Notes: generated from the sequence alone by a model not told the origin. A stretch of 10,016 bases of DNA from an uncultured Oscillospiraceae bacterium (GCA_900758315.1 CAAERF010000346.1:1-10016); one strand, 5' to 3'; counted from the first letter of the stretch, positions 1-7,215 are shown. Numbers and translations are program-made.

Positions 1-6
1 AGTGCC

Positions 7-43
7 AAAAGCAGCCCCAGCAGAAAACTTCTGCCGGGGCTGC
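7..43 (-). terminator. Intrinsic terminator of the agaS-EIIA operon
   Basis: GCAGCCCC (11-18) pairs with GGGGCTGC (36-43). After one mismatch, GCAGAA (20-25) pairs with TTCTGC (29-34) around the loop AAC. Read leftward, the hairpin is followed by TTTT (7-10). It lies 16 nt past the EIIA stop codon, so the leftward operon most likely ends here. The T-run is short, but the stem is long and GC-rich. Confidence 0.8.
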
Positions 44-59
44 CGAGTGGTGTGGGGAA

Positions 60-500
60 TCAGATGCCGTCTTCGTTCGCATTCTCGTTTGCGGTGCAGG
101 TCTGCAGGGTGAACATTACCATGCATTCCTTGCCAGTCTGAATCAGTTCTTCGGCAAAGGCGTGCGGGTCATTCTCTGTATCCAGCATGGTGACAGCAGT
201 AACAAGCATTGGCAGGTTGACACCCGCAATTACCTCGATTTTTTGTTCTGGGCGCGTATACTTACATTCGACTGCTGCTTTAAACGGGGAACCACCCGGC
301 AAGTCGGCAAGAACCAACACGCCGTCACAGGCGTGGAACTCGTCAAAGGCTGCGTTAAACTTTTCTGCCAACTGTAGCGGGGTCGTGCCTTCCTCAAAGT
401 TGATATAGCGCACAGCTTCGTTTTCTCCGGCAATCATATGGGCAGCTGTGCTGATGCCCTCGGCAAAATGACCGTGCCCGGTAACTACCAAACCAATCAT
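60..500 (-). CDS. PTS mannose/fructose/sorbose-family EIIA component
   Basis: This is a cytoplasmic phosphocarrier that passes phosphate from HPr to a sugar-specific EIIB during PTS uptake. The 146-residue protein is the size of a stand-alone EIIA of the mannose family (ManX N-terminal domain, AgaF). The N-terminal segment VVTGHGHFAEG carries the expected phosphorylated histidine, His9, aligning with His10 of E. coli ManX. Conserved segments LADLPGGSPF (64-73) and GVNLPML (93-99) follow. I chose ATG at 500 over an in-frame GTG at 506: GGGAGG (510-515) is 9 nt from the ATG but only 3 nt from the GTG. The gene is the last of its operon, 22 nt after agaS, with a terminator just behind it. No EIIB, EIIC or EIID is in the window, so its partners are encoded elsewhere. 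Its link to agaS suggests galactosamine or N-acetylgalactosamine as substrate; that is inference. Confidence 0.88.
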   Translation of the reverse strand: MIGLVVTGHGHFAEGISTAAHMIAGENEAVRYINFEEGTTPLQLAEKFNAAFDEFHACDGVLVLADLPGGSPFKAAVECKYTRPEQKIEVIAGVNLPMLVTAVTMLDTENDPHAFAEELIQTGKECMVMFTLQTCTANENANEDGI

Positions 501-522
501 AGTCACAGTCCTCCCGGCAATG

Positions 523-1701
523 TTATTTCAGGGTGTAGGGGTACAGGGTCACACCCTTGACTACACGATTCACCTCGCCGGTCGGGCAGGGATTGTCCGG
601 GGTGATACCCAAAGACAGCGATTTTGTAAGGGCAAGGGTCTGCGCAAACAGCACAAAATCCAACCCCAGCAGCACATTGGCAGTTGGCTGACCAACCTTG
701 ATTTGTACGGCGTAGTCTGCCAACTCATCAATTTGCGCGCAATCACGGTTGTAAACAACAGCAATTTTGTTGCCTTTGCGCTGATGCGCCATTTCCCGGA
801 CAAGGTCCAGCTCATAGCGACGGCGGTACTCATCATCGCTCAGGTAGGCAACGGTCAGTGTGTTGTCGTCAATGATGGATTTGGGACCATGACGGAATCC
901 TAATTCACTGTCATACATAGTAGCAACCTTGCCGGCGGTCAATTCCAGCATTTTCAGAGCAGATTCCTGTGCAACACCTTTCAGCCCGATATTGCCCAGA
1001 TAGACAATGCGGTTGAAGGAAAACTCCTCCACAATTTTTTGCACGTCACTGTACTGGTTGTCAAGAAAGTCCTGACCTGCTGCGCACAGCTTTACTACCT
1101 CTGCAGTAATCTCATCCAGCTTATCCAAATTGAATGCCAGATAGGCAGCAAGATACATATTACTGTAGCTGGAAGTCATGGCAAAGGACTGGTCATGGGT
1201 TTCGGAGGTCAGGTTCAAAGCAAAGCAGTTCTTGCGGGTGTCTGCCATTTTGGACAGTGTGCCCTCGTGGTTACAGGTGATAAACAGGTGGTATAGATTT
1301 TGACAGACAATCTCGGCTGCCTCAACATTGCCGAGTGATTCCGGAGAATTGCCGGAACGCCCAAAGTTCACCAGCAATGTGGGCTTGCTGCGAGACAGGA
1401 AATTCTCCGGCGAAGGGACAAGATCGGTAGAGGCGTAAGACTTGACCTTGAAATCAAATTGCGGATTCAGTGCCTGATACAGCGAATTTCCAACGAATTC
1501 GCTAGTGCCGGCACCAGTCAGGATAATGTCAAAGTCCTCTTGTTTGACAATTTGATCCAAAAAAGCCTGCAACTCGTCTTTGCAGGCGGCCAGTTGTGCG
1601 CAGGTTTTGCGCCAAGTTACCGGCTGCTGATAGATTTCGTGGGCGGTAAAGGTGGAAGATGTTTGCTTCATCTTCTCGTCGGTCAGATTGAATAGGCTCA
1701 T
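523..1701 (-). CDS. agaS: AgaS-type SIS-domain amino-sugar phosphate deaminase/isomerase
   Basis: The 392-residue protein has two SIS sugar-phosphate domains, about residues 55-190 and 228-365. It resembles E. coli AgaS (about 384 residues) closely along its length: LTGAGTSEF (61-69), FGRSGNSPES (113-122), SETHDQSFAMTSS (166-178), ESALKMLELTAGK (246-258), FRHGPKS (269-275) and GEVNRVVKGV (375-384). AgaS converts galactosamine-6-phosphate to tagatose-6-phosphate and ammonia in GalNAc/galactosamine catabolism. It differs from GlmS in lacking a glutaminase domain. The start is the ATG at 1701, with AGGAGG (1710-1715) 8 nt upstream; an in-frame ATG at 1743 would add 14 residues but lies upstream of that Shine-Dalgarno sequence. 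The gene is first in a leftward operon with the EIIA gene and is divergent from the deacetylase gene. Family assignment is firm; substrate is inferred from family and neighbours. Confidence 0.9.
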   Translation of the reverse strand: MSLFNLTDEKMKQTSSTFTAHEIYQQPVTWRKTCAQLAACKDELQAFLDQIVKQEDFDIILTGAGTSEFVGNSLYQALNPQFDFKVKSYASTDLVPSPENFLSRSKPTLLVNFGRSGNSPESLGNVEAAEIVCQNLYHLFITCNHEGTLSKMADTRKNCFALNLTSETHDQSFAMTSSYSNMYLAAYLAFNLDKLDEITAEVVKLCAAGQDFLDNQYSDVQKIVEEFSFNRIVYLGNIGLKGVAQESALKMLELTAGKVATMYDSELGFRHGPKSIIDDNTLTVAYLSDDEYRRRYELDLVREMAHQRKGNKIAVVYNRDCAQIDELADYAVQIKVGQPTANVLLGLDFVLFAQTLALTKSLSLGITPDNPCPTGEVNRVVKGVTLYPYTLK

Positions 1702-1781
1702 CCTTTTTACCTCCTGATAGGTTGATGATGGGCTCGGCACCATAAACAGGGATTGCCGAGGATTGCAAATGTTGTGTTTCT

Positions 1782-1810
1782 TTTATACCACCATACCAAA
1801 CCGAAAACAA
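1782..1810 (-). promoter_or_regulatory. Predicted agaS operon promoter, sigma-A type, extended -10
   Basis: Reading leftward, TTGTTT (complement of 1805-1810) and TATAAA (complement of 1782-1787) are separated by 17 bp. TGG directly before the -10 gives an extended -10 (TGnTATAAA). A start near 1775 would give a leader of about 75 nt before the agaS ATG. The spacer and -10 contain a direct repeat, TGGTAT-GG-TGGTAT, a plausible repressor contact site. Seen in sequence; activity is inferred. Confidence 0.6.
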
Positions 1811-1969
1811 GGGACTTACTGAAAGGCATAACTTTTTGACTAAAAAACACAAACCAGCACTGCACATGGAGGCATAATCCACCTGTTTTCGTTTGTTTTT
1901 TCGGCAATGTATGTCGAAAGCAGTAACAACTCGATTGAAAAATGCAAATATTTTCCGGGCGGCTTGCGG

Positions 1970-1975
1970 TATAAT
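1970..1975 (+). promoter_or_regulatory. Predicted -10 element of the deacetylase operon
   Basis: A perfect TATAAT lies 36 bp before the GTG start of the deacetylase gene. No good -35 is present at 16-18 bp; the best matches (ATATTT or TATTTT near 1948-1954) are weak. This fits a promoter that needs an activator or one made weak for regulation. The single hexamer is the only evidence. Confidence 0.45.
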
Positions 1976-2011
1976 GGGAACAAAGCGAACATCTCGAAAG
2001 GATGAGGTTTT

Positions 2012-3151
2012 GTGATTATCCAGAGCAAAAAAGTGTGGCTCGCCGACCAGTTTGTTCCTGCCGCCATCGAGGTGCACGGCGAGAAAATTGCGGGGATTTT
2101 GCCCTACGGTTCCCGCAATGTGGATGACGATTACGGGGATAAGCGAATTGTTCCTGGTTTCTTGGATATCCACTGCCACGGTGCGTATGGGTTTGACACC
2201 AATGATGCCTACGAGGACGGTCTGCGGTACTGGGCAGAGCACATTGCTTCCGAAGGTGTGACTGGATTTTTGGCAACCACGATCACCCAAAGCGAGGAGG
2301 TCTTGACCAACGCTGTTGCCAATGTCGCCAATGTAATGGAAAGTTACTACGAGGGTTCCGAAATTTTGGGCATCCACTTTGAAGGCCCGTATCTAGATAT
2401 GAAGTACAAGGGCGCTCAGCCAGAGCATTATATTGCCAAGCCTAGTACAGAGCAATTTCGTCGCTATCAGGCTGCAGCACACGGATACATCCGTTGCGTT
2501 ACCCTTGCCACCGAACAGGACAAAGATTTCGTGCTGACGCGATACCTGACGGCACATGGAGTGGTTGTCAGTATAGGACACAGCGCAGCAACCTATGAGC
2601 AAGCGGTTATGGCGTATGCCAACGGTGCTCGTTCCATAACCCATGTCTACAACGGAATGTCCCCGTTCCACCACCGAGCAAATGGTCTGGTGGGTGCGGC
2701 TTACCGCATCCGCACAATGTATGGAGAAATCATCTGTGATGGCTGCCATTCCACCCCTGCCGCGATAAACAACTTTTTTATGAGCAAGGGACCTGATTAC
2801 GGCATTATGATCTCCGATGCTCTTATGGCAAAGGGCACACCCACAGGCAGCAAGTATCTGTTCGGTGGCAATGAGATTGTAATCTATCCAGACGGAAGCG
2901 CGCACCTAACCTCCACCGGCGGCTTGGCAGGCTCGACTCTATGCATCAATAAGGGGCTCAAAGTTATGGTCGAAGACGCGCTTGTGCCCTTCTCGTATGC
3001 ACTAAACGCCTGCACCATCAATCCTGCTCGTTGCCTGCATCTGGATGACCGCAAGGGCTCTATTCAGGTTGGCAAGGACGCCGACCTTGTAGTTTTGGAA
3101 GATAATTATGATGTTCTGCAGACTTATTGCAGAGGTAAGGCAAAGCTATGA
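2012..3151 (+). CDS. nagA: N-acetylhexosamine-6-phosphate deacetylase (NagA/AgaA family)
   Basis: This cytoplasmic metal-dependent amidohydrolase removes acetate from N-acetylglucosamine- or N-acetylgalactosamine-6-phosphate. Its 379 residues match the usual NagA length. The metal and substrate residues are in order: His54/His56 in LDIHCHGAYG (51-60), Glu124 in HFEGPYL (122-128), His190 in VSIGHSAATY (186-195), His211 and Asn214 in THVYNGMSPFHH (210-221), His246 in DGCHSTPAA (243-251), and the catalytic Asp269 in MISDALMAKGT. The H-x-H at 54-56 resembles Bacillus NagA rather than E. coli NagA, which has Q-x-N. The start is GTG at 2012, preceded by AAGGATGAGG. The linked agaS favours the GalNAc-6-phosphate (AgaA) role, but sequence alone cannot separate AgaA from NagA. 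The kinase gene follows 37 nt downstream on the same strand. Confidence 0.92.
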   Translation: MIIQSKKVWLADQFVPAAIEVHGEKIAGILPYGSRNVDDDYGDKRIVPGFLDIHCHGAYGFDTNDAYEDGLRYWAEHIASEGVTGFLATTITQSEEVLTNAVANVANVMESYYEGSEILGIHFEGPYLDMKYKGAQPEHYIAKPSTEQFRRYQAAAHGYIRCVTLATEQDKDFVLTRYLTAHGVVVSIGHSAATYEQAVMAYANGARSITHVYNGMSPFHHRANGLVGAAYRIRTMYGEIICDGCHSTPAAINNFFMSKGPDYGIMISDALMAKGTPTGSKYLFGGNEIVIYPDGSAHLTSTGGLAGSTLCINKGLKVMVEDALVPFSYALNACTINPARCLHLDDRKGSIQVGKDADLVVLEDNYDVLQTYCRGKAKL

Positions 3152-3188
3152 GACTCTGATGCCAGTTTCTTTGTGAGGTGTTTTACAT

Positions 3189-4130
3189 ATGCATTTTACA
3201 ACGGTTACTGTAAATCCCTGCATAGATCGTACCATTCAAATTGATACTATCCTGCCTGGGCACAGCCACCGCATCCAAAAAACATTGTGCAATTTTTCAG
3301 GTAAGGGTATCAATGTATCACTAGCACTTAATCAGCTTGGCTCGCAAGTCAAAAGCGTCTGTTTGGGTCACGCCGATGGCGAAGCCACCTCATTCTTTTC
3401 AGAAAAGGACATGGATGTTGATTTGATTGCCGTTCCGGGCAAAGTCCGTGTTAACATAAAACTGTTCGAGAGCGTCACTGGCCGCATGACAGAATTCAAC
3501 GAAAAAGGCGAACCAATGCAGCGAAGCACTGTTGAGAATGTTCTTTGTGCTGTAAAGCGTATCATGCCTACCACATCGTTTCTGATTCTCGGTGGCAGCG
3601 TCCCCCCTGGATTTCCAGACGATTTTTACTGCACACTTGGCAAAATCGCACATGAACACCGTGTACCATTCCTACTGGATGCTACTGGTTCCTTATTGCT
3701 CAACGGAATGGGCGCGGCTCCTCTACTCATCAAACCAAACGAAGAAGAGTATTATGCCACCTTTGGTGTCCGACCTAGTGCCACACATGAATTTTGCGCA
3801 AGCTATCACCGAATTCTGCAGGAACACAACATTCTCTACGGCGCAGTCTCTCTCGGCGAAAAAGGTGCCTTGCTGCTCACACCGAGAACTGCGTGGTATT
3901 CCGAGCCGATACACATCAATGTAAAAGGCGTTCAAGGAGCCGGCGATTCTATGGTGTCTGGCTTTGCTTATGCCCTCGACAAAAAGTGTACACAGGGCGA
4001 TCAGTTGCTTAAAATGGCGGTTTCTTGTGCCCACGCTTCCTTGGAATTGCCTGGTACCCAGATGTGTACAATGGATGGCGTTGAAAGGCGACTACCCTTG
4101 ACGCCTGTACGTCAACTTTGCGTATTTTGA
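3189..4130 (+). CDS. PfkB-family hexose-phosphate kinase (tagatose-6-phosphate kinase or 1-phosphofructokinase)
   Basis: The 313-residue protein is a ribokinase/PfkB-superfamily sugar kinase of the LacC/FruK branch (usual length about 305-315). Visible motifs are TVNPCIDRTI (7-16), SGKGINVSLAL (37-47), the substrate-lid segment VRVNIKLFE (86-94) with MTEFNEKGEP (100-109), LGGSVPPG (134-141), IKPNEEE (181-187), and the C-terminal signature GVQGAGDSMVSGF (247-259) with catalytic base Asp253. The first glycine motif reads FSGKG where most relatives have GGKG. In this operon the likely reaction is tagatose-6-phosphate plus ATP to tagatose-1,6-bisphosphate, downstream of AgaS; fructose-1-phosphate kinase is the alternative. 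ATG at 3189 has GAGGTG (3175-3180) 8 nt upstream. The matching aldolase is not in the window. Confidence 0.87.
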   Translation: MHFTTVTVNPCIDRTIQIDTILPGHSHRIQKTLCNFSGKGINVSLALNQLGSQVKSVCLGHADGEATSFFSEKDMDVDLIAVPGKVRVNIKLFESVTGRMTEFNEKGEPMQRSTVENVLCAVKRIMPTTSFLILGGSVPPGFPDDFYCTLGKIAHEHRVPFLLDATGSLLLNGMGAAPLLIKPNEEEYYATFGVRPSATHEFCASYHRILQEHNILYGAVSLGEKGALLLTPRTAWYSEPIHINVKGVQGAGDSMVSGFAYALDKKCTQGDQLLKMAVSCAHASLELPGTQMCTMDGVERRLPLTPVRQLCVF

Positions 4131-4155
4131 TAAGGCACTTACTATATAGGGAGGA

Positions 4156-4989
4156 TTGATTTCTATAACTGCTCAGGAATTGGCTTCTCGTCTCTGCTTT
4201 CATGAAGCAGTGCGTCAGCAAATCTTTGCTGTGGAATTCACCCCGGCTCAGGAATCAGCGTGGTATGAACTCTTTTTGCACAAACCAGAAGCGTTTGTGG
4301 CAGAACTGCGTAAGCAACCCATGCAGGAACTGCTGGTGTTGGCGTTATACTTGCGTTGGGCCGTGAACACTTACCGAAACTACCAAGAACTCGGCATACC
4401 GGAATCTGTATTTTTTGATACATTTCGGGATCTCCGTATCTGGAGCGATGAGTGTGTCCGTATCTACAATCGACCGGGATTAACTGAATGGGATTGGAAT
4501 GCACATCTGCTTCGAATGGAAGTCATCCGCCTGGGACGTTTGGAATATCAGCCTTGCATATTAGCGCATGACATTTTATACGGTGATATATCGGTTTCGG
4601 CTGGCACACAGATATTAGAGGTGCACATTCCTGCAGGGGAGTCCCTTTGTCAGAAAATTGTGCTGGAATCCTTTGCTGCGGCAGTTTCTTTTTTTGATCG
4701 TTACTACCATGTACACTATGAATGGTTTCATTGTCATTCCTGGCTCCTGTCACCCGCCTTTCGGAAACTGCTTCCTCCGCAATCTGGCATTCTACAATTT
4801 CAAAACCTTTTCACGGTCTATGATGAAGATTTTTCTTTTCCACAGGCAGAGCAACGCGTTTTTGGCTGCATAAAAGACAACCCCGAGAAGTACCCAGAAA
4901 ACACCCATTTACAGTGCACGCTAAAGAACTACCTACTGTCAAAAAAGCGCCCCGGAATGGGGTATGGCGTATATCATGCTCTCAAGTGA
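4156..4989 (+). CDS. NAT_N/GNAT_C acyltransferase-domain protein, function unknown
   Basis: The 277-residue protein matches my recollection of the family called 'acyltransferase domain-containing protein' (Pfam NAT_N followed by GNAT_C). The helical N-terminal part has YRNYQELGIPESVFFDTFRD (73-92). The C-terminal part has RLGRLEYQP (125-133), LEVHIPAGESL (154-164), FHCHSWLLSP (191-200) and LQFQNLFTVYDEDF (213-226), then QRVFG. Its substrate is not known to me. No signal peptide or membrane segment is seen. It lies 25 nt after the kinase gene, so it is probably co-transcribed, which hints at a role in amino-sugar or acetyl metabolism. The start is unusual: GGGAGG (4149-4154) is 1 nt from the TTG at 4156 and 10 nt from an ATA at 4165, and no ATG lies nearby. 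An in-frame stop at 4147-4149 rules out an upstream start. Confidence 0.7.
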   Translation: MISITAQELASRLCFHEAVRQQIFAVEFTPAQESAWYELFLHKPEAFVAELRKQPMQELLVLALYLRWAVNTYRNYQELGIPESVFFDTFRDLRIWSDECVRIYNRPGLTEWDWNAHLLRMEVIRLGRLEYQPCILAHDILYGDISVSAGTQILEVHIPAGESLCQKIVLESFAAAVSFFDRYYHVHYEWFHCHSWLLSPAFRKLLPPQSGILQFQNLFTVYDEDFSFPQAEQRVFGCIKDNPEKYPENTHLQCTLKNYLLSKKRPGMGYGVYHALK

Positions 4990-5152
4990 CACTATTCTCA
5001 AGACTTTTGATACGAATGCTTTTAAAGGCGTTTATTGACAGCTATCGAACCGCATACAGCCAAGAGATCTGCGACCGCTGTGAAGCCCTTATCCACCGCC
5101 AGATGCGGCATTATGGGTATCTTATTAAACAGGCCTAAAATCATGTTGCAGA
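4990..5152. other. Non-coding junction between the sugar locus and the mobile-element remnant
   Basis: This 163-bp gap separates two convergent gene blocks. I see no intrinsic terminator in it for either direction. An open frame on the + strand from ATG 5016 to the stop at 5138 would encode 40 residues ending in RCEALIHRQMRHYGYLIKQA. That sequence looks protein-like (amphipathic, Arg/Tyr-rich), but the ATG has no ribosome binding site and I do not recognise the family. It may be the tail of a gene cut when the element inserted or decayed. Confidence 0.35.
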
Positions 5153-6787
5153 TTACCGTGCAAACACTAACTCCAAGGGGTTCATTCTCATGCCATTTTG
5201 CATAACCTCAAAATGCAGGTGGAAACCTGTGCTGTCGCCGGTGCTGCCTACATACCCAATAACCTGCCCTGCCGTTACCGCTTCACCTGCGGTGACGGCA
5301 GTTTGCGTCATGTGGGCGTACCGCGTGGACAAGCCCGCGCCGTTATCCAGCAGAACCTGATTGCCGTAGCTGTCGTTCCAGCCGCTGACCAGCACCGTGC
5401 CGCTGTGGGCAGCCAAGATGGGCGTACCCTCCGGTGCTGGAATATCCGTGCCGCGATGCCCGGTATTGCCGAAGGCGTCCACTTCCCCGAAGTGGCAGGA
5501 TATATAAGTATGCCCCGGCAGCGGCCAGCACAATTCACCGTCCGCAACAGCAATCCCGCCGCACAGGGCAAGCAGGCTGGGGCGCATTTCCTCGGAAAGC
5601 AGCTGCTGCAAAATGTCCCGCTGGTCTTGCGTAAAGCGGTACAAATCCGCCAGCGCGTCCACCGATTTGCTGCTGACCGTGATGTGCAGAATGTACTCCG
5701 TGACCGGTTCCGGGTCGGGTTCGTCCTCGGTCGGTTCCGGCGTGGCGGTCACTTCCTCCACCTCGGCGCTTATTTCGTGCATCGTCCAAAAGGTGTCCTG
5801 AATCAACCGCTTCTTTTCTTCGTCTATGACGACCACATCACCGTCGTTGTTCAGGTTGTTCTGTACAGCAAAGACGGCCAGCACTTCGGGCCAGTAGCTC
5901 GCCCAAGTGTGACCGTCCTCGTAGTTGTATTCCATCGTGGTTTCGCTGCATTCCGGGTGCGCCGACACAATGTCGTTGATTGCTGTGCCAAAGTCTGCAT
6001 TGGTTTCGGCAACAATTTCGGCAATGCGGATGCTGTTCGGGTCGCCGGATTCATCGGCAAACAAGATGCCCATCGGGGAGCCGATCACCGCCGCAGCTGC
6101 GCCTATGACCATCGCCAGCAACAGCACCACGCCGCCCGCGCCAAGCAGCGCCAACAGCGAACCGGCTGCGCGGCGTATCGTGCGCGCCAGCACCGCTTTC
6201 AGCCGCAGCCACGCAGCTTGTAACACCGTGCGAACTCTGCCCAGCGCGGCTTGCTTAATGCCGCCACCGGAAAAAGCAGGGACAGTATCGGGCAGTCTGA
6301 CGCCGCTGCCAAGCACCGTGCCGCCCACCTGCTTTTGCAGATGGCGACGCACCGTTTCGCGCGTGAGGTGTTGGCGTTTCAGCGCCTGCATTTTGTCACG
6401 GTAGGAATCGGGCGTTTTGATCTCCCGCTTATCCAGCGCCCTTTGCCGAAAGCGCTGGCGCTTGAATGATTCTCGCCGGTCGGCGCTCTGCGCCAAAGGG
6501 ACATTTTCTGTTTCAGCGGGCTGGGCGGCGTGTGTGGTTGGCACACGCTGGCGCTTTTCCTGTAAAATCCGAAATTGACGGTAGCTGATTCGTCCTGTGT
6601 CCAGCGCCTTGCTTTGCAGATTCTCTGCCGCCTGTGCGGTTTTTTCGGAAACAACCGTCTGGGCGTATTCTTCCGGCGTCTGCTGCTCGGTATCTGCTGC
6701 CGATTCCGCCTGCCGCACTGTCTGCTTTCGCTTGGCTTCAGCTTTTTGCAATGCCGCGCGTATCAGCCGCTTGTGCTTATACTCCAT
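5153..6787 (-). CDS. Membrane-anchored M23 peptidase of conjugative elements (CD1108-like)
   Basis: The 544-residue protein has the layout of the CD1108-type mobile-element proteins of Clostridia conjugative transposons. Residues 1-205 are a Lys/Arg/Gln-rich cytoplasmic region, likely helical. One membrane segment follows at about 208-236. An extracellular domain (about 245-415, including WPEVLAVFAV) contains an acidic proline-rich stretch at 349-363. A C-terminal M23 endopeptidase domain covers about 421-540. Zinc and catalytic residues are visible: His444 and Asp448 in GHRGTD, His492 in YAHMT, and His523/His525 in FHLHFEV. Such enzymes cut peptidoglycan cross-bridges so the conjugation channel can cross the wall. 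The ATG at 6787 has GGGGAG 8 nt upstream and begins 2 nt after the DUF3846 stop, indicating translational coupling. All expected catalytic residues are intact, though the rest of the transfer machinery is absent. Confidence 0.83.
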   Translation of the reverse strand: MEYKHKRLIRAALQKAEAKRKQTVRQAESAADTEQQTPEEYAQTVVSEKTAQAAENLQSKALDTGRISYRQFRILQEKRQRVPTTHAAQPAETENVPLAQSADRRESFKRQRFRQRALDKREIKTPDSYRDKMQALKRQHLTRETVRRHLQKQVGGTVLGSGVRLPDTVPAFSGGGIKQAALGRVRTVLQAAWLRLKAVLARTIRRAAGSLLALLGAGGVVLLLAMVIGAAAAVIGSPMGILFADESGDPNSIRIAEIVAETNADFGTAINDIVSAHPECSETTMEYNYEDGHTWASYWPEVLAVFAVQNNLNNDGDVVVIDEEKKRLIQDTFWTMHEISAEVEEVTATPEPTEDEPDPEPVTEYILHITVSSKSVDALADLYRFTQDQRDILQQLLSEEMRPSLLALCGGIAVADGELCWPLPGHTYISCHFGEVDAFGNTGHRGTDIPAPEGTPILAAHSGTVLVSGWNDSYGNQVLLDNGAGLSTRYAHMTQTAVTAGEAVTAGQVIGYVGSTGDSTGFHLHFEVMQNGMRMNPLELVFAR

Positions 6788-6789
6788 AG

Positions 6790-7215
6790 TCAGCGCTCCC
6801 CACGGTTGGCGGCGCTGCGCTCCTGCATCAGGCGTTTATACTGGTCAGGGGTGCATTTCATCGACATAATGCCAATGGAGGTCGGCAAGAACAGCTCCGG
6901 GTCACGAAACAGCTTTTCGTAGTGTCGGAGCTGCTTGTCGGTCAGGCTGCAAAATTCCTCCCCGGAAAAACCGCAGATGAAGAAATTGCCCGCGATAACA
7001 TCGTAGTCCTCAATGCAGCGGTTCAGCGGCAGGCCGTCCACCTTGCCAGAATCGTTGCAGACAAGCGCCACCTTGTCCTTTGACCACGGGTATACGGCTT
7101 GAATATCCCCGCCGACAAGCCGCTGAAGGGGGTGCAGCTCATTTGCAACGAACCGTTCCTCCGGATATTTGCCCGGCTGAACATACAGAATACGGATTTT
7201 GTTCTCGTTAGACAT
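6790..7215 (-). CDS. DUF3846 domain protein of an integrative element
   Basis: The 141-residue protein begins IRILYVQPGKYPEERFV and carries the DUF3846 pattern: LQRLVGGDIQAVYPW (30-44), VALVCNDSGKVDGLPLNR (49-66) and YDVIAGNFFICG (71-82). A C-terminal extension includes LTDKQLRHYEKLF. The domain is common in conjugative elements and phages of Firmicutes; its function is unknown. The ATG at 7215 is preferred because AAAGGAG sits 7 nt upstream. The longer frame starting at 7320 runs through a hairpin and its T-rich tract and is unlikely to be translated. The gene lies directly before the M23 peptidase gene, and the pair forms one leftward unit. It is probably soluble; no catalytic motif is evident. 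Confidence 0.8.
   Translation of the reverse strand: MSNENKIRILYVQPGKYPEERFVANELHPLQRLVGGDIQAVYPWSKDKVALVCNDSGKVDGLPLNRCIEDYDVIAGNFFICGFSGEEFCSLTDKQLRHYEKLFRDPELFLPTSIGIMSMKCTPDQYKRLMQERSAANRGER

Larger units (their letters stand above)
1702..2011. promoter_or_regulatory. Divergent regulatory region between agaS and the deacetylase gene
   Basis: This 310-bp AT-rich gap holds no convincing gene. Besides the two promoters annotated separately, it contains an imperfect palindrome at 1900-1918, TTCGGCA-ATGTA-TGTCGAA, and the word TCGAAAG at 1914-1920 and again at 1994-2000. The word GGTATAA occurs at both -10 regions, one copy per strand. These are candidate contact points for a repressor of the amino-sugar genes, such as a GntR- or DeoR-family protein, but no regulator gene is in the window and the assignment is speculative. 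Confidence 0.4.

Noticed and set aside
1529..2377. Long open frame (282 codons) on the - strand across the agaS-deacetylase gap
   Set aside because: It runs antisense to the deacetylase and overlaps agaS in another frame, crosses both promoters, and its translation resembles no family.
4194..4210. Hairpin CTGCTT-TCATG-AAGCAG early in the acyltransferase-like gene
   Set aside because: Six base pairs inside coding sequence, not near the ribosome site; likely chance.
5198..6223. 341-codon open frame on the + strand
   Set aside because: It is antisense to the M23 peptidase gene, whose motifs are clear; the product is Arg/Val/Gln-rich in the way GC-rich shadows are, and no ribosome site is seen.
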